Position numbers and translations under genes: made by a program
In this document: positions 16,146 through 24,788 of the stretch, one piece after another
How the letters are laid out: each line of letters opens with the position of its first letter
Numbering within the stretch: the stretch's first letter is position 1
The notes under the pieces: model-generated
Database searches by the model: none
What the model was told of the DNA's origin: nothing
The model's input: the letters and a program-made list of their open reading frames with translations, nothing else
Assembly (NCBI GenBank): GCA_938008185.1
Contig: CALLLR010000112.1
Span: 1 to 36,557, forward strand
DNA: 36,557 nucleotides
From: an uncultured Saprospiraceae bacterium
GTDB taxonomy: Bacteria; Bacteroidota; Bacteroidia; Chitinophagales; Saprospiraceae
Direction: 5' to 3'

Positions 16146-17174
16146 ATGAAAATTCACAACGACCTTTTATTAAGAGTGGCTAGAGGTGAAAAAACCGAGC
16201 GTCCTCCCGTTTGGCTCATGCGCCAGGCCGGACGAATACTACCACAATACCGGAGTCTGCGGGCCAGCCTATCCGGATTTAAGGAACTGGTTGAGACTCC
16301 GCATCTGGCGGCAGAAGTTAGCTTGCAGCCCGTTGACGAACTTGGAGTGGATGCCGCAATTATCTTTTCGGATATTCTGGTGATCCCCGAAGCAATGGGT
16401 TTACCGTATGAAATGATTGAGAAAAAAGGCCCTAATTTTCCCAGAACCATTCAATCAAGCCTGGATATTCAAAACTTAATTGAGGGAGAAAATGCTGCCG
16501 ACGAACTGGGATATGTCTATAAGGCCGTGGAGATAACTGTCAATGAGCTGCAGGGAAAGATTCCGTTGATTGGCTTTGCTGGTGCACCCTGGACTATTTT
16601 TTCCTATATGGTGGAAGGATCAGGTAGTAAAACCTTTTCAAAAGCCAAAAAATTACTGTACAAAGAGCCTGCGCTTGCCCATCAACTAATGGCAAAGATT
16701 ACCGCTACGACCATTCAGTATTTAAAACGTAAAATTGCCGCAGGCGTGAGTATCGTACAGGTTTTTGACAGTTGGGCTGGCGTCTTGTCACCCGCTCAAT
16801 ATGAGACGTTTGCGATTCCTTACCTGAAGCAAATTTGTGAAGCGATTACAGCAGTTCCCGTCATTGTATTTGCACGTGGCGCCTGGTTTGCCATGGAAAA
16901 TATTAATCAACTGGACTGTGCCGTCATTGGTCTCGATTGGAACACACCGCCCGAAGTGGCCCGGGGAGAACTAGGCAATCAGCGGGTGGTTCAAGGAAAT
17001 TTGGACCCTTGTTTTCTGTACGCCTCCGGAGAAGAGATAACTGCGGCAACTAAAGAAATGATCCGGAAATTTGCCGGACATCATATTGTTAACCTGGGAC
17101 ATGGCGTCTATCCGGATACTCCCCTTGAAAACGTAAAGACTTTTGTCAATACGGTAAAGGAATTTAAGTATTAA
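16146..17174 (+). CDS. hemE: Uroporphyrinogen decarboxylase
   Basis: 342 residues from ATG 16146. The enzyme decarboxylates the four acetate side chains of uroporphyrinogen III to coproporphyrinogen III in haem synthesis, in the cytoplasm. It shows [18 protein letters not shown] (19-36), [12 protein letters not shown] with catalytic Asp76, [30 protein letters not shown] and [12 protein letters not shown] frame open nine codons upstream (16119) adds an unrelated peptide, so I start at the family-typical [16 protein letters not shown]. No other hem genes are adjacent; 95 bp separate it from accD. Confidence 0.96.
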   Translation: MKIHNDLLLRVARGEKTERPPVWLMRQAGRILPQYRSLRASLSGFKELVETPHLAAEVSLQPVDELGVDAAIIFSDILVIPEAMGLPYEMIEKKGPNFPRTIQSSLDIQNLIEGENAADELGYVYKAVEITVNELQGKIPLIGFAGAPWTIFSYMVEGSGSKTFSKAKKLLYKEPALAHQLMAKITATTIQYLKRKIAAGVSIVQVFDSWAGVLSPAQYETFAIPYLKQICEAITAVPVIVFARGAWFAMENINQLDCAVIGLDWNTPPEVARGELGNQRVVQGNLDPCFLYASGEEITAATKEMIRKFAGHHIVNLGHGVYPDTPLENVKTFVNTVKEFKY

Positions 17175-17269
17175 GGGCTATTTATTTTCTCAATGTGGAA
17201 ATCATTCTTATTTTTACGACAATTATCAGGGATTTTTTATAACATACTGATTTACCAAAATTTCTAACT

Positions 17270-18106
17270 ATGGGTTGGTTTAAAAGATTAAAAGACGGGA
17301 TTATTACTTCTACTAAGGACAAAAAGGAAGCGCCGGATGGACTTTGGTACAAATGTGGAAAGTGTAAAGAAACCAGTACACAAAAAGATGTGCTCGAAAA
17401 CTTTTATAAGTGCCCAAAGTGTAACTATCACATCCGGCTCACTTCAGCTCAGTACTTTGAAGTCATCTTTGATGGTAAATTTGATACCCTTTTTGACGAT
17501 CTGACCTCCAAGGATATTCTGCAATTTACGGATCTTAAATCTTATCCCGATCGACTGGAGGCCGCGCAGAAAAAAACAAATCTTACCGATGCCATGACGG
17601 TCGGACACGGGAAAGTTAATCGTAAATCGCTCGTAATTGCGGCCATGGATTTTTCCTTTATTGGAGGATCAATGGGATCAGTAATGGGCGAAAAAATCGC
17701 GAAATCCATCGACTTTTGTCGGGAGAATAAGATTCCCCTCCTGATTATTTCCAAATCGGGTGGTGCCAGAATGATGGAATCTGCTTTTTCACTAATGCAA
17801 ATGGCCAAAACTTCCGCTAAACTATCTCAGCTGGCAAAAGAAGGCGTTCCCTACTTTTCTTTTATGACCGATCCAACAACGGGGGGTGTTACCGCTTCCT
17901 TCGCAATGCTGGGCGATATCAACTTTTCAGAACCAGAGGCATTAATTGGCTTTGCCGGACCTCGGGTTATCAAAGAAACCATCAAACAGGAACTGCCCGA
18001 AGGCTTCCAAACTTCTGAGTTTTTATTAGAACATGGTTTCCTGGATTTTATCGTTGATCGTAAAGATTTAAAAGAACGAATCGGAGATTTACTATGCATG
18101 TTTTAG
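17270..18106 (+). CDS. accD: Acetyl-CoA carboxylase carboxyltransferase subunit beta
   Basis: 278 residues. It forms the carboxyltransferase with AccA, moving CO2 from carboxybiotin to acetyl-CoA to give malonyl-CoA. The N-terminal zinc ribbon has C29-x2-C32 and C48-x2-C51 (KCGKCK...KCPKCNYHIRL). The crotonase-like domain has DFSFIGGSMGSVMGEKI, SKSGGARMMESAFSLMQMAKTS, SFMTDPTTGGVTASFAMLGD, PEALIGFAGPRVI and the typical C-terminus LPEGFQTSEFLLEHGFLDFI. Length matches the family. Confidence 0.97.
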   Translation: MGWFKRLKDGIITSTKDKKEAPDGLWYKCGKCKETSTQKDVLENFYKCPKCNYHIRLTSAQYFEVIFDGKFDTLFDDLTSKDILQFTDLKSYPDRLEAAQKKTNLTDAMTVGHGKVNRKSLVIAAMDFSFIGGSMGSVMGEKIAKSIDFCRENKIPLLIISKSGGARMMESAFSLMQMAKTSAKLSQLAKEGVPYFSFMTDPTTGGVTASFAMLGDINFSEPEALIGFAGPRVIKETIKQELPEGFQTSEFLLEHGFLDFIVDRKDLKERIGDLLCMF

Positions 18107-18278
18107 ACATTATATAACCACCAACTAATTCAGCGCGTTTCAGTAACCTATTCTTACCTCCTTGTCGGCTGGAAAAAACAAGATTAATGTTTCTCTATAG
18201 CAGAATAATAAAATATTTTAAACTATTTTCTTTAATTAAAAGTTTTAAAACATTATGATTGACAAAGGACTGAAAAAA

Positions 18279-18659
18279 ATGAAAAAAGTATTTCTGGGTG
18301 GAACCTGTAATAAGTCACTTTGGCGGGACGAGTTGATCCCAAAGCTTGACATCAACTATTATAATCCCGTAGTTCCCAATTGGACCGAAGCAATAAAACA
18401 CCAGGAAATCGAGGAACGCACTTCCGCCGATTACTGCCTTTACGTCATTACCAGCAAAATGAAAGGAGTATATTCTATTGCTGAAATTATCGATGATTCT
18501 AACAAACGTCCCGAACGAACTGTTTTTTGCTTCTCGGAAATTGACGGGCCGTTTGAACCTGTTATCAAAAAAAGTCTGAAAGCAGTAGGAGAGATGGCAG
18601 AAAGTAATGGCGCCACCTGGTGTAAGGATTTTGCGGAAGTGGCGGAGGTGTTGAAGTAG
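18279..18659 (+). CDS. Nucleoside 2-deoxyribosyltransferase-like (PF15891) protein
   Basis: 126 residues from ATG 18279, preceded by AAAGGA at 18263, a better start than the in-frame ATG at 18255. KKVFLGGTCNKSLWRDELIP begins the Rossmann-like fold of nucleoside deoxyribosyltransferase-type proteins. YNPVVPNWTEA, IEERTSADYCLYVITSKMKG and YSIAEIIDDSNKRPE follow, with the Glu of SIAE at the position of the family's acidic active-site residue. The family cleaves or transfers N-glycosidic bonds of nucleosides; the substrate is not known here. A stand-alone gene 148 bp after accD. Confidence 0.8.
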   Translation: MKKVFLGGTCNKSLWRDELIPKLDINYYNPVVPNWTEAIKHQEIEERTSADYCLYVITSKMKGVYSIAEIIDDSNKRPERTVFCFSEIDGPFEPVIKKSLKAVGEMAESNGATWCKDFAEVAEVLK

Positions 18660-18660
18660 T

Positions 18661-18915
18661 TTTACTGAAATTTAAGGCCAGCCCCGCTTCGTTACTCTGT
18701 AAAGCTTCGGATGTCCCGTCCCGGACACGGTTGATAAATTCGTTTTCAAACCCTTTTGCTTGTCACGGATATTCGGTTTCGTCAATCCGCTTATGGTAGT
18801 AGGCTGTGATCGTTCTGCCGAAAATATGAGCGGCCTTGGTGTCTTTCCCGGTTTGGTAGTTTTTATTTAGATAAAAATTAAATATTTGTTTGCTATTTGA
18901 ATTTTTTGAGTTGCC
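18661..18915 (-). pseudogene. possible decayed coding remnant
   Basis: Between two genes lies a stretch richer in GC than its surroundings. Its minus-strand frame reads protein-like for about 85 codons, interrupted by one TGA (18763-18765): ...TGKDTKAAHIFGRTITAYY, HKRIDETEYP, stop, QAKGFENEFINRVRDGTSEAL. No start codon exists in the open part, a TGA precedes it at 18916-18918, and it runs into the 3' end of the neighbour. Composition suggests former coding DNA with a Trp-to-stop change. I do not recognise the family. The plus strand is also partly open, so the call is weak. Confidence 0.3.
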
Positions 18916-18955
18916 TCAACTGGCTGTGAATCATAGCAGGCTAATTGACTTTTTA

Positions 18956-19891
18956 TTATTTTAACTCCACCACAAATCCATCCATTTTTTTACGCTTTTT
19001 CATACTACGCTTATAATTTTCCGCTTTGGTTTTGTTTTCAAATGCCCCCAAAACAAGTTTGTAAATGGGTTTACCATCTGCGGCCGTTTCTACGTTGACG
19101 AAAACATCATCAAACCACTTGCTTTGGTATTTAGTCACCAGTGCCATCATTCCATCGATGTCTTTGACGGCTGCCACCTGTACTCCGTAGCGAACGGTTT
19201 TATTGGTGTTTTCGAGGACTTCAATTTTATAAGATTTTCCAGTAGAAAATTTAGCCGCTGGTTGGAGACCTATCAGTTCTGATTTTTTCGGAGCAGCTGA
19301 TTTTTTGGTGGTCGCTTTTTCTCTTGCCACCGGTGCCTCAATTTTTACCGGTTTAGTGTAGGATTTTGGTCGCTCTGGTCCTTTTTCCACCAACTTATTA
19401 TCGGTGACCAGTGGCTTTTGGGGCGGGACATTTTTCGGTGGCGTTGCTACTTTAGTGGTTGGAGCTTTGAGCGTTGGAGTAGGAGGCAAACTGGACGAAG
19501 GAGGAGTAGAGCGACTTTCGGCCAGGGTAGGCGTCTGATCGCTTCTGCCTAGTACTTCTAGGGTTACTTCCGCCAGGCCATCTTCGTAAAGGCCGAGGGC
19601 TTCGCCTGCCTTGCCGGACAATTCGACAATCCGGCCACTGATATAAGGACCGAGGTCATTGATTCTGATTTTTACGGAGCGTCCATCATCCACGCGGGTC
19701 ACCTTTACGATGGTTCCGAACGGAAGTGTTTTGTGGGCTCCGGTCATCTTGTTTTTATCGTATTTTTCACCACTGGCGGTTTTTCGTCCCTGGAATGAGT
19801 CTGAGTAATAGGAAGCGATTCCACGTTCCTGAGCGGAAAGCATGGGAGCTAAAAATAGCAATAACAGGACGAGTAAATTGTAGTTTCTCAT
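18956..19891 (-). CDS. rlpA: RlpA-like lytic transglycosylase with SPOR domain
   Basis: A 311-residue exported protein with a signal peptide (about 1-20, MLSAQ). The double-psi beta-barrel RlpA domain (23-115) has GIASYYSDSFQGRKTASGE, Glu42, KMTGAHKTLPFGT with His53, and RINDLGPYISGRIVELS with Asp79, so the acidic and His residues of the active site are kept. A Pro/Thr/Lys-rich linker (about 120-210) leads to a C-terminal SPOR-like repeat (about 218-311; YGVQVAAVKD, VFVNVETAADGKPIYKLVLG, MDGFVVELK), which binds denuded septal peptidoglycan in other bacteria. Expected role: cleaving naked glycan strands at division. Monocistronic. Confidence 0.92.
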   Translation of the reverse strand: MRNYNLLVLLLLFLAPMLSAQERGIASYYSDSFQGRKTASGEKYDKNKMTGAHKTLPFGTIVKVTRVDDGRSVKIRINDLGPYISGRIVELSGKAGEALGLYEDGLAEVTLEVLGRSDQTPTLAESRSTPPSSSLPPTPTLKAPTTKVATPPKNVPPQKPLVTDNKLVEKGPERPKSYTKPVKIEAPVAREKATTKKSAAPKKSELIGLQPAAKFSTGKSYKIEVLENTNKTVRYGVQVAAVKDIDGMMALVTKYQSKWFDDVFVNVETAADGKPIYKLVLGAFENKTKAENYKRSMKKRKKMDGFVVELK

Positions 19892-20247
19892 TATTTGTAA
19901 GTTTTTAAAAAATTGAAAGTCTTAATCGCTGATAACTGGGTGTTTCTTAGAAAAAGAGTTTCTGCGTTTCACAGTAATATTAATGACGTAAATCAAACTT
20001 AAAGTTACCGTTTTATGGGATAATAGGCAAAAAAAGTAACCACTTCTCCTGTTTTCAACAATAAATCGACTATTCTTACCTTAATTCCCTGGTGTTGTTC
20101 CTCTTCATTTTTAGTAAATTTGTAAAAAATTCGGAACCTATCCTGAAATGGGACTGTTAAGAAGAAATGAGATAATGAATATATTAGATATTTCCGAATT
20201 TCAGCAGGGTAACCAGTTTTAATAAATCAACCAAAAAATAGATAGTA
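19892..20247. other. 356-bp divergent spacer between rlpA and mnmA
   Basis: AT-rich, with no protein-like frame beyond a 24-codon ORF at about 20147-20221 without a recognisable product. It must contain the rlpA promoter and carries the candidate mnmA promoter at 20095-20122. I see no riboswitch-like fold or repeat in it. Confidence 0.5.
20095..20122 (+). promoter_or_regulatory. candidate mnmA promoter
   Basis: TAAATTTG (20115-20122) fits the Bacteroidota -7 TAnnTTTG exactly. TTG at 20095-20097, 17 bp before it, could serve as the -33 element. The mnmA ATG is 126 bp downstream. Confidence 0.35.
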
Positions 20248-21354
20248 ATGAGTAAGCACGGCAGGGTTTTAGTGGCCATGAGTGGTGGAATTGATAGCAC
20301 AGTGACGGCGATGATGCTCCACGAGCAGGGATATGAAGTCGTTGGCATCACCATGAAAACCTGGGATTACGCAAATTCTGGTTCTTCCAAGAAAGAAACG
20401 GGCTGTTGCAGTCTGGATTCGATCAACGACGCGCGGCAAGCGGCGGTAGATATGAATTTTCACCATTTTATTGTAGATATTCGCGAAGAATTTGGAGATT
20501 ATGTGATCGACAATTTTGTGGACGAATACATCGCGGGACGTACGCCGAATCCTTGTGTGCTGTGCAATACCCACATCAAGTGGAGTGCGTTGCTAAAGCG
20601 GGCAGATTCGCTCGATTGTGAATTTATTGCAACGGGACATTACGCAAAAATCAAGGAAGCAAACGGGCGAAAGTTTATCAGTAAAGGAAAGGATGAACGT
20701 AAGGACCAGTCTTATGTACTTTGGGGGTTGAGTCAGGAGTGCTTGAACCGCAGCCAGTTTCCATTGGGGCCTTATTCCAAGCCGGAGGTACGACAGATGG
20801 CCAAGGATTTTGGTTATGAGGAACTATCTAAAAAAGGGGAGAGCTACGAAATCTGTTTTGTACCCGATAATAATTACCGTAATTTTTTAAAGCACCGCGT
20901 AGAAGGGCTGGAAGAACGGGTAGCGGGTGGTAAATTTGTAGGCGTAGATGGAAAAATACTGGGTACCCACGAAGGCTATCCTTTTTATACGATTGGACAG
21001 CGAAAAGGACTCGGTGTTGCTTTTGGAGAACCGATGTACGTAACGGAAATTCAGCCGGATACAAACACCGTGGTTTTGGGTCAGGTAAAAGATTTGTTAA
21101 GGAATGGTATGCAAGTCGGTAAAACCAACTTTATGAAGTACGACCGGATTCCGGATGGAATGGAAGCGGTGACCCAGATTCGTTATAATTCACCGGGCAC
21201 CTTAAGCAATATTTTTCAGCATGATAATGGAAATGTCAACGTAGAATTTTTGGCCAATGTGACGGGCGTAGCACCGGGACAGTCGGCGGTTTTTTATGAA
21301 GGCGATGATGTATTGGGCGGTGGTATTATTTTTGGGAGTAGTTTGGTTGGTTGA
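20248..21354 (+). CDS. mnmA: tRNA-specific 2-thiouridylase MnmA
   Basis: 368 residues. It thiolates U34 of Lys, Glu and Gln tRNAs, using ATP and a persulfide sulfur donor. The PP-loop is VLVAMSGGIDSTVTAMML (Ile/Thr variants of SGGVDSS). RTPNPCVLCN carries catalytic Cys106, and YEICFVPDNNYRNFL the second catalytic Cys203. YPFYTIGQRKGLGV and the C-terminal beta-barrel (VTQIRYNSPG, GQSAVFYEGDDVLGGGII) complete the family plan. Its last codons (SLVG, stop) run directly into the TGATTGG repeat array, and the stop codon is the start of the first repeat. Confidence 0.96.
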   Translation: MSKHGRVLVAMSGGIDSTVTAMMLHEQGYEVVGITMKTWDYANSGSSKKETGCCSLDSINDARQAAVDMNFHHFIVDIREEFGDYVIDNFVDEYIAGRTPNPCVLCNTHIKWSALLKRADSLDCEFIATGHYAKIKEANGRKFISKGKDERKDQSYVLWGLSQECLNRSQFPLGPYSKPEVRQMAKDFGYEELSKKGESYEICFVPDNNYRNFLKHRVEGLEERVAGGKFVGVDGKILGTHEGYPFYTIGQRKGLGVAFGEPMYVTEIQPDTNTVVLGQVKDLLRNGMQVGKTNFMKYDRIPDGMEAVTQIRYNSPGTLSNIFQHDNGNVNVEFLANVTGVAPGQSAVFYEGDDVLGGGIIFGSSLVG

Positions 21355-21580
21355 TTGGTGGATTGATTGGTTGATTGATTAGTTAATTGGTTGGTTGGTT
21401 AATTGGTGGATTGATGGGTTAGTTGATTGGTGATCGGTTGATTGGTGATTGGTGATCGGTTGATTGGTTAATCGGTCTCTTTTAACGCGATGCAAATGTT
21501 GGTTAGTTAATCGGTTGATCAGTCTCTTTTAGCGCAATGCAAACGTTGGTTAGTTGATTGGTGATCGGTTAATCGGTCTC
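21349..21580 (+). repeat. TGATTGG heptamer array and three 47/54-bp modules
   Basis: From the mnmA stop, about 120 bp consist of variants of TGATTGG/TTGATTGG/TTAATTGG. A module containing CGGTCTCTTTTAACGC, then ATGCAAA and GTTGGTTAGTT, occurs with its GTCTC at 21475, 21522 and 21576. The spacings of 47 and 54 bp differ by one heptamer. No coding potential. Confidence 0.75.
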
Positions 21581-21666
21581 TTTTAACCCAATGAAACTTA
21601 ACAATAAATACGGATTATTAAACGGTCCGGTAGAATTAGTATTATTAAATAATAACATTTGCTTTT

Positions 21667-21716
21667 CCACCAATTAACTAATCACTAATAAACCAATCAC
21701 TAATAAACCAATCACC
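21667..21716 (-). repeat. inverted counterpart of the heptamer array
   Basis: CCACCAATTAAC is followed by two copies of a 15-bp unit, AATCACTAATAAACC, then AATCACC. On the minus strand this reads GGTGATTGG, TTTATTAGTGATTGG and GATTAGTTAATTGGTGG, i.e. the TGATTGG family of 21349-21580 in opposite orientation, just before the lipoprotein gene. Together they could form a long imperfect hairpin. Confidence 0.6.
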
Positions 21717-21739
21717 GACACACAAAATCACGACAAGTA

Positions 21740-22483
21740 ATGAATAAAACAATTCTCTTTATCCTATCTACCGGACTCCTGCTTTTTCTGGGAAGTGCCT
21801 GTAAAGATAGTCAGACGCCGCTGAATATTGCTCCTGATTCCAGTCAATCCTATTTTCCTTTGGAGATTGGGAAGTATTTGGTGTATACTGTTGATTCCGT
21901 TTTTTATAAAGAAGATGCGGTGGCGGATACGGTTCGGATTATGGCCAGAGAAGAGATAACGGATACGTTGCGAGATAATGAAGGAGAGTTGTTTTATCGG
22001 GTAGAACGTTTAGAGCGAGCCAACGCTAATGAACCTTGGGAAATACGTCAGGTGTTGGCGGTAAAACGAACGGATACCCAGGCGGAGCGGATAGAGAACA
22101 ATCAGCGATTTATCAGTTTAACATTTCCTTTTCGTCGCAATATAACCTGGGATGGAATTGGTTTTAATTCTGATTCCTTGCAAGTTGTCATACGGGGAGA
22201 AGTGATTAAAATTTACAAAGATTGGGAAAGTCAGTTTGATGAGATATTTGTACCGCAGACGGTAAATACTTTTCTGTTTGATTCCACGGTCAGTGTTTTT
22301 CACGCGAATAGCAATAATTTTATTGAGCGGCGATTCAACCGGGAAGTCTACGCCAAAGGGATTGGCCTGGTGCAAAAAGAAATGTCTATTTTAGATTCTC
22401 AGTTGAGTAATGGAGATCGGGTGTGGCCGGACGATGCCGAAAAAGGATTTACGCTTTTACAAACGCTGATTGAACACAACTAA
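21740..22483 (+). CDS. Hypothetical lipoprotein
   Basis: A 247-residue protein with a lipoprotein signal, LLLFLGSAC (Cys21), followed by KDSQTP. The mature part starts YFPLEIGKYLVYTVDS, an opening seen in many Bacteroidota surface lipoproteins of unknown function, and is beta-rich (LFYRVERLERAN, ISLTFPFRRNITWDG, ANSNNFIERRFNREVYAKGIGLVQKE). No enzymatic motif is visible. It ends 6 bp before the TTG start of rimM, so both are probably on one transcript. Confidence 0.8.
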   Translation: MNKTILFILSTGLLLFLGSACKDSQTPLNIAPDSSQSYFPLEIGKYLVYTVDSVFYKEDAVADTVRIMAREEITDTLRDNEGELFYRVERLERANANEPWEIRQVLAVKRTDTQAERIENNQRFISLTFPFRRNITWDGIGFNSDSLQVVIRGEVIKIYKDWESQFDEIFVPQTVNTFLFDSTVSVFHANSNNFIERRFNREVYAKGIGLVQKEMSILDSQLSNGDRVWPDDAEKGFTLLQTLIEHN

Positions 22484-22489
22484 AGAAAT

Positions 22490-23014
22490 TTGAAAGATCA
22501 CATACAAGTCGGTTATACCCGTAAGCCTTTCGGTGTGAACGGGCAGCTGAAATTAAAGATTGAGGCTAACTTTCTCGAAGATGTCTTAAAATCGGAGGTT
22601 TTGTTTATCGAGATTGGCGGTCAGCAGGTACCACACTTCGTGGAGAGTTTTCAGGATACGGAAGAGCTGGTTGTACATTTTGAAGATGTGGAAAGTCGCG
22701 AGCAAGCGGCAAAACTCGTTTCCCGTCCGGTATATTTACGTCCTGCCGATATCATTCCTGCGGAAGAAAAAGAAATTCCGCTGGAAACCATTGAACCGCA
22801 TCTCAAATATTTAAATTACTATATCGAGGAAGTCGAGCTCGGCAAGATTGGGCAAATCGTCCGGATTGAGGTTTTTCCGCAACAGGAAATGGCTTTTGTG
22901 GATTACGACGGACGCGAGGTGATGATCCCGTTACATCCGTCGTTTGTGCTACGGGAAGATGTAAAACAGCGGGTTTTGACGTTGGACTTGCCGGAGGGGA
23001 TGTTGGAGATATGA
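22490..23014 (+). CDS. rimM: Ribosome maturation factor RimM
   Basis: 174 residues from a TTG start (22490), preceded by TAAAGAAA, which is also the previous gene's stop. RimM helps 30S subunit assembly by binding ribosomal protein S19 at the 16S head. The N-terminal RimM barrel shows HIQVGYTRKPFGVNGQLKLK and VHFEDVESREQAAKLVSRPVYL. The C-terminal PRC-barrel shows YIEEVELGKIGQIVRIE, QQEMAFVDYDGREVMIPLHP and LTLDLPEGMLEI. In many bacteria rimM sits with rpsP and trmD; here it follows a lipoprotein gene instead. Confidence 0.94.
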   Translation: MKDHIQVGYTRKPFGVNGQLKLKIEANFLEDVLKSEVLFIEIGGQQVPHFVESFQDTEELVVHFEDVESREQAAKLVSRPVYLRPADIIPAEEKEIPLETIEPHLKYLNYYIEEVELGKIGQIVRIEVFPQQEMAFVDYDGREVMIPLHPSFVLREDVKQRVLTLDLPEGMLEI

Positions 23015-23095
23015 AGAGGTTATATCGGAAGTAAAGAAGAAGCCTTCTTGAACTTTAACAAATTTAGGTTGGCACAGAGGGATGATTTAAATATT

Positions 23096-23133
23096 GTTGA
23101 ATCGTTGAATTTATAAAAATTCAACGATTCAAC
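23096..23133. terminator. perfect 17-bp hairpin between convergent genes
   Basis: GTTGAATCGTTGAATTT (23096-23112), loop ATAA, AAATTCAACGATTCAAC (23117-23133): a perfect 17-bp stem between rimM (plus) and the minus-strand operon end at 23145. It could act as a bidirectional terminator, but GC is low and there is no flanking T-run. The arms are built from the GTTGAATC octamer also found at 33031, so it may be a repeat rather than a designed terminator. Confidence 0.6.
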
Positions 23134-23144
23134 GATTTAAGGAC

Positions 23145-24251
23145 TTATCTTACCATTATGTCTCGTAGTTCTATCCAGAACTGACCATGACCGTAGCATT
23201 TGACGTTAAGTTTTGCAATTTTACCAACGTTTCTGGTAGCGCCAGCAAAAGTAACTTTGGCGGTAACGGGATTGTTGGTTACCAAGGTCTTACTCACCTG
23301 ACGATTGTCTACGAGCTCTCCTAGTTTTACCTGGGAAGCCCAATAATCATAACTATTATTAGAATCAATTAATTTTCCTCCACTTTTGTCTCCATAAAGA
23401 TAAAATTGTACGTCAGGACCTGTGTTGGTTATTTTAAAATAACATTCCAGATTTTGACCTACCTGCTTTAATTCCAGTAATTCCACTTCTGTGTTGTTGG
23501 AGGCAAATGTTTGCAGGGCAGAACCACCGCTATAATTACTACTGCCGCTACCAATTCCTCTGACGGTTAAATTATCATTATTGCTACTAGCAATTTTTTG
23601 TCGTTGATTTTCTTCTTCTTCCAAGGCTAAAATAAAGGGGGTTTTGGAAATAAATCCTTTTGCGTTTGCAATCATGGCATGGCCACTTTTAGTACTGATC
23701 ACTTTAATTAAGAGTCGATACTGATCGTTTGATTCGGTGAGTGTACCCGTTACTACGGCGTCAATACCTTTATAATTTCTTTCTCTATTCTGGATACCGC
23801 TGCCAATTTCCAATACACCCTCTGCAGTTTTTGCTTTATCTCGATTTTTAGCATTGGCCTGATAGTCATAGTCGTCCGTAACGCCATCAATTACTTTAGA
23901 AGCACCGTTTAAGACATTCCCAAGCTGGAATTTATTTTTAGTTTTGGGTGCTTCTGCCAGGTCATGTATCCCCGTAACGGTAAAGCTTAATCCTTCGTTT
24001 GAAAGGGCAAGGGAGAATTCTTCGGCGAGGCTCGCACCAAGCTTGGAAATCTTTCCTTCGGTGTCAGTAAAGTCCTCCACAAGGATATTATTAAATTTTT
24101 TATTCCTTTTTAGTTTATCGTTTCTGGCATCAACTTTTGCGGCAACTTTCTGGGCTAGTCCATCCAGTTCCTCGTCCACAAAGTTTTGAGCACTAGAATA
24201 ATTTACGGTATGTAAAAGAAACAGGATAAACAGAATAGAATAATTTTTCAT
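23145..24251 (-). CDS. Secreted FlgO/CsgG-like protein, long paralogue
   Basis: A 368-residue exported protein (signal peptide ending NYSSAQ, residue 22). Residues about 25-215 resemble the FlgO/CsgG-type domain: a leading helix rich in Lys/Ala, the strand NNILVEDFTDTEGKISKLG, SLAEEFSLALS, then YKGIDAVVTGTLTESNDQYRLLIKVISTKSGHAMIANAKG. The neighbour upstream shares DFTD, LAEEF, GTI/GTL and the SKTP/SKVP end, so the two are paralogues. The C-terminal part (about 250-368; LLELKQVGQNLECYFKITNTG, VTAKVTFAGATRNVGKIAKLNVKC) reads as an added Ig-like beta domain. Third gene of an operon, 27 bp after the second. Confidence 0.75.
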   Translation of the reverse strand: MKNYSILFILFLLHTVNYSSAQNFVDEELDGLAQKVAAKVDARNDKLKRNKKFNNILVEDFTDTEGKISKLGASLAEEFSLALSNEGLSFTVTGIHDLAEAPKTKNKFQLGNVLNGASKVIDGVTDDYDYQANAKNRDKAKTAEGVLEIGSGIQNRERNYKGIDAVVTGTLTESNDQYRLLIKVISTKSGHAMIANAKGFISKTPFILALEEEENQRQKIASSNNDNLTVRGIGSGSSNYSGGSALQTFASNNTEVELLELKQVGQNLECYFKITNTGPDVQFYLYGDKSGGKLIDSNNSYDYWASQVKLGELVDNRQVSKTLVTNNPVTAKVTFAGATRNVGKIAKLNVKCYGHGQFWIELRDIMVR

Positions 24252-24278
24252 AAGTCTTATTTTAATTGATTTAAAAAA

Positions 24279-24788
24279 TTAGTTATGGTGTTCAGGTAAT
24301 GATGGAACTTTTGAAATGGTGCCACGCGTGGCGGCAAGAATAGTCTGCGTTTCTACTTCGATCAATTTAGCATAAATGGTATAAGACTCTCCCGTTGCTA
24401 CAATGGTACCATACATTAAAAATTTCATCCCCTTGATCTTGCCAAGTTTTACTGCGCTTAATGGATCAATCAACTCATCTCTATTTAGTCCCTGTTCTTT
24501 TAAGAGTGCTTCCAGCCGACTACGGTCCAAAACGGAAAAATTATTGTTATCCAAATCGGATAAATAATAAGTAAATTCTTCGGCGAGATAACGACCGAAT
24601 TCGGAAGGCGCCAGTTTTCCATCCGTAAAATCTGTCACGATAATATGTTTGATTGGTCTATTTTTTTGTTTTAGTTTTTCCGTAAGTTTTTCGGCGATTT
24701 TCTTTACTTCGCGACTAGTCATATCCTGACAATAAATGGTTGTACTTGTGAAAAGAAGTAGTAAAATTGAAATGACTATTTTTTGCAT
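24279..24788 (-). CDS. Secreted FlgO/CsgG-like protein, short paralogue
   Basis: A 169-residue exported protein with signal peptide MQKIVISILLLLFTSTTIYC. Its single domain fits FlgO (PF17680)/CsgG-type folds: VKKIAEKLTEKLKQ, IIVTDFTDGKLAPSEFGRY, LAEEFTYYLS, FSVLDRSRLEALLKEQGL, LGKIKGMKFLMYGTIV, and YTIYAKLIEVETQTILAATR. In other bacteria such domains occur in CsgG, FlgO/FlgT and LpoB, periplasmic or outer-membrane assembly factors. It begins 13 bp inside the preceding gene, which implies translational coupling. Confidence 0.78.
   Translation of the reverse strand: MQKIVISILLLLFTSTTIYCQDMTSREVKKIAEKLTEKLKQKNRPIKHIIVTDFTDGKLAPSEFGRYLAEEFTYYLSDLDNNNFSVLDRSRLEALLKEQGLNRDELIDPLSAVKLGKIKGMKFLMYGTIVATGESYTIYAKLIEVETQTILAATRGTISKVPSLPEHHN

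Noticed and set aside
20147-20221. 24-codon ORF upstream of mnmA
   Set aside because: Too short, no ribosome binding site, ordinary AT-rich leader; no sign of an attenuation peptide.
21349-21716. CRISPR-like array after mnmA
   Set aside because: Units are 7-54 bp and degenerate, without equal-length unique spacers and without cas genes.
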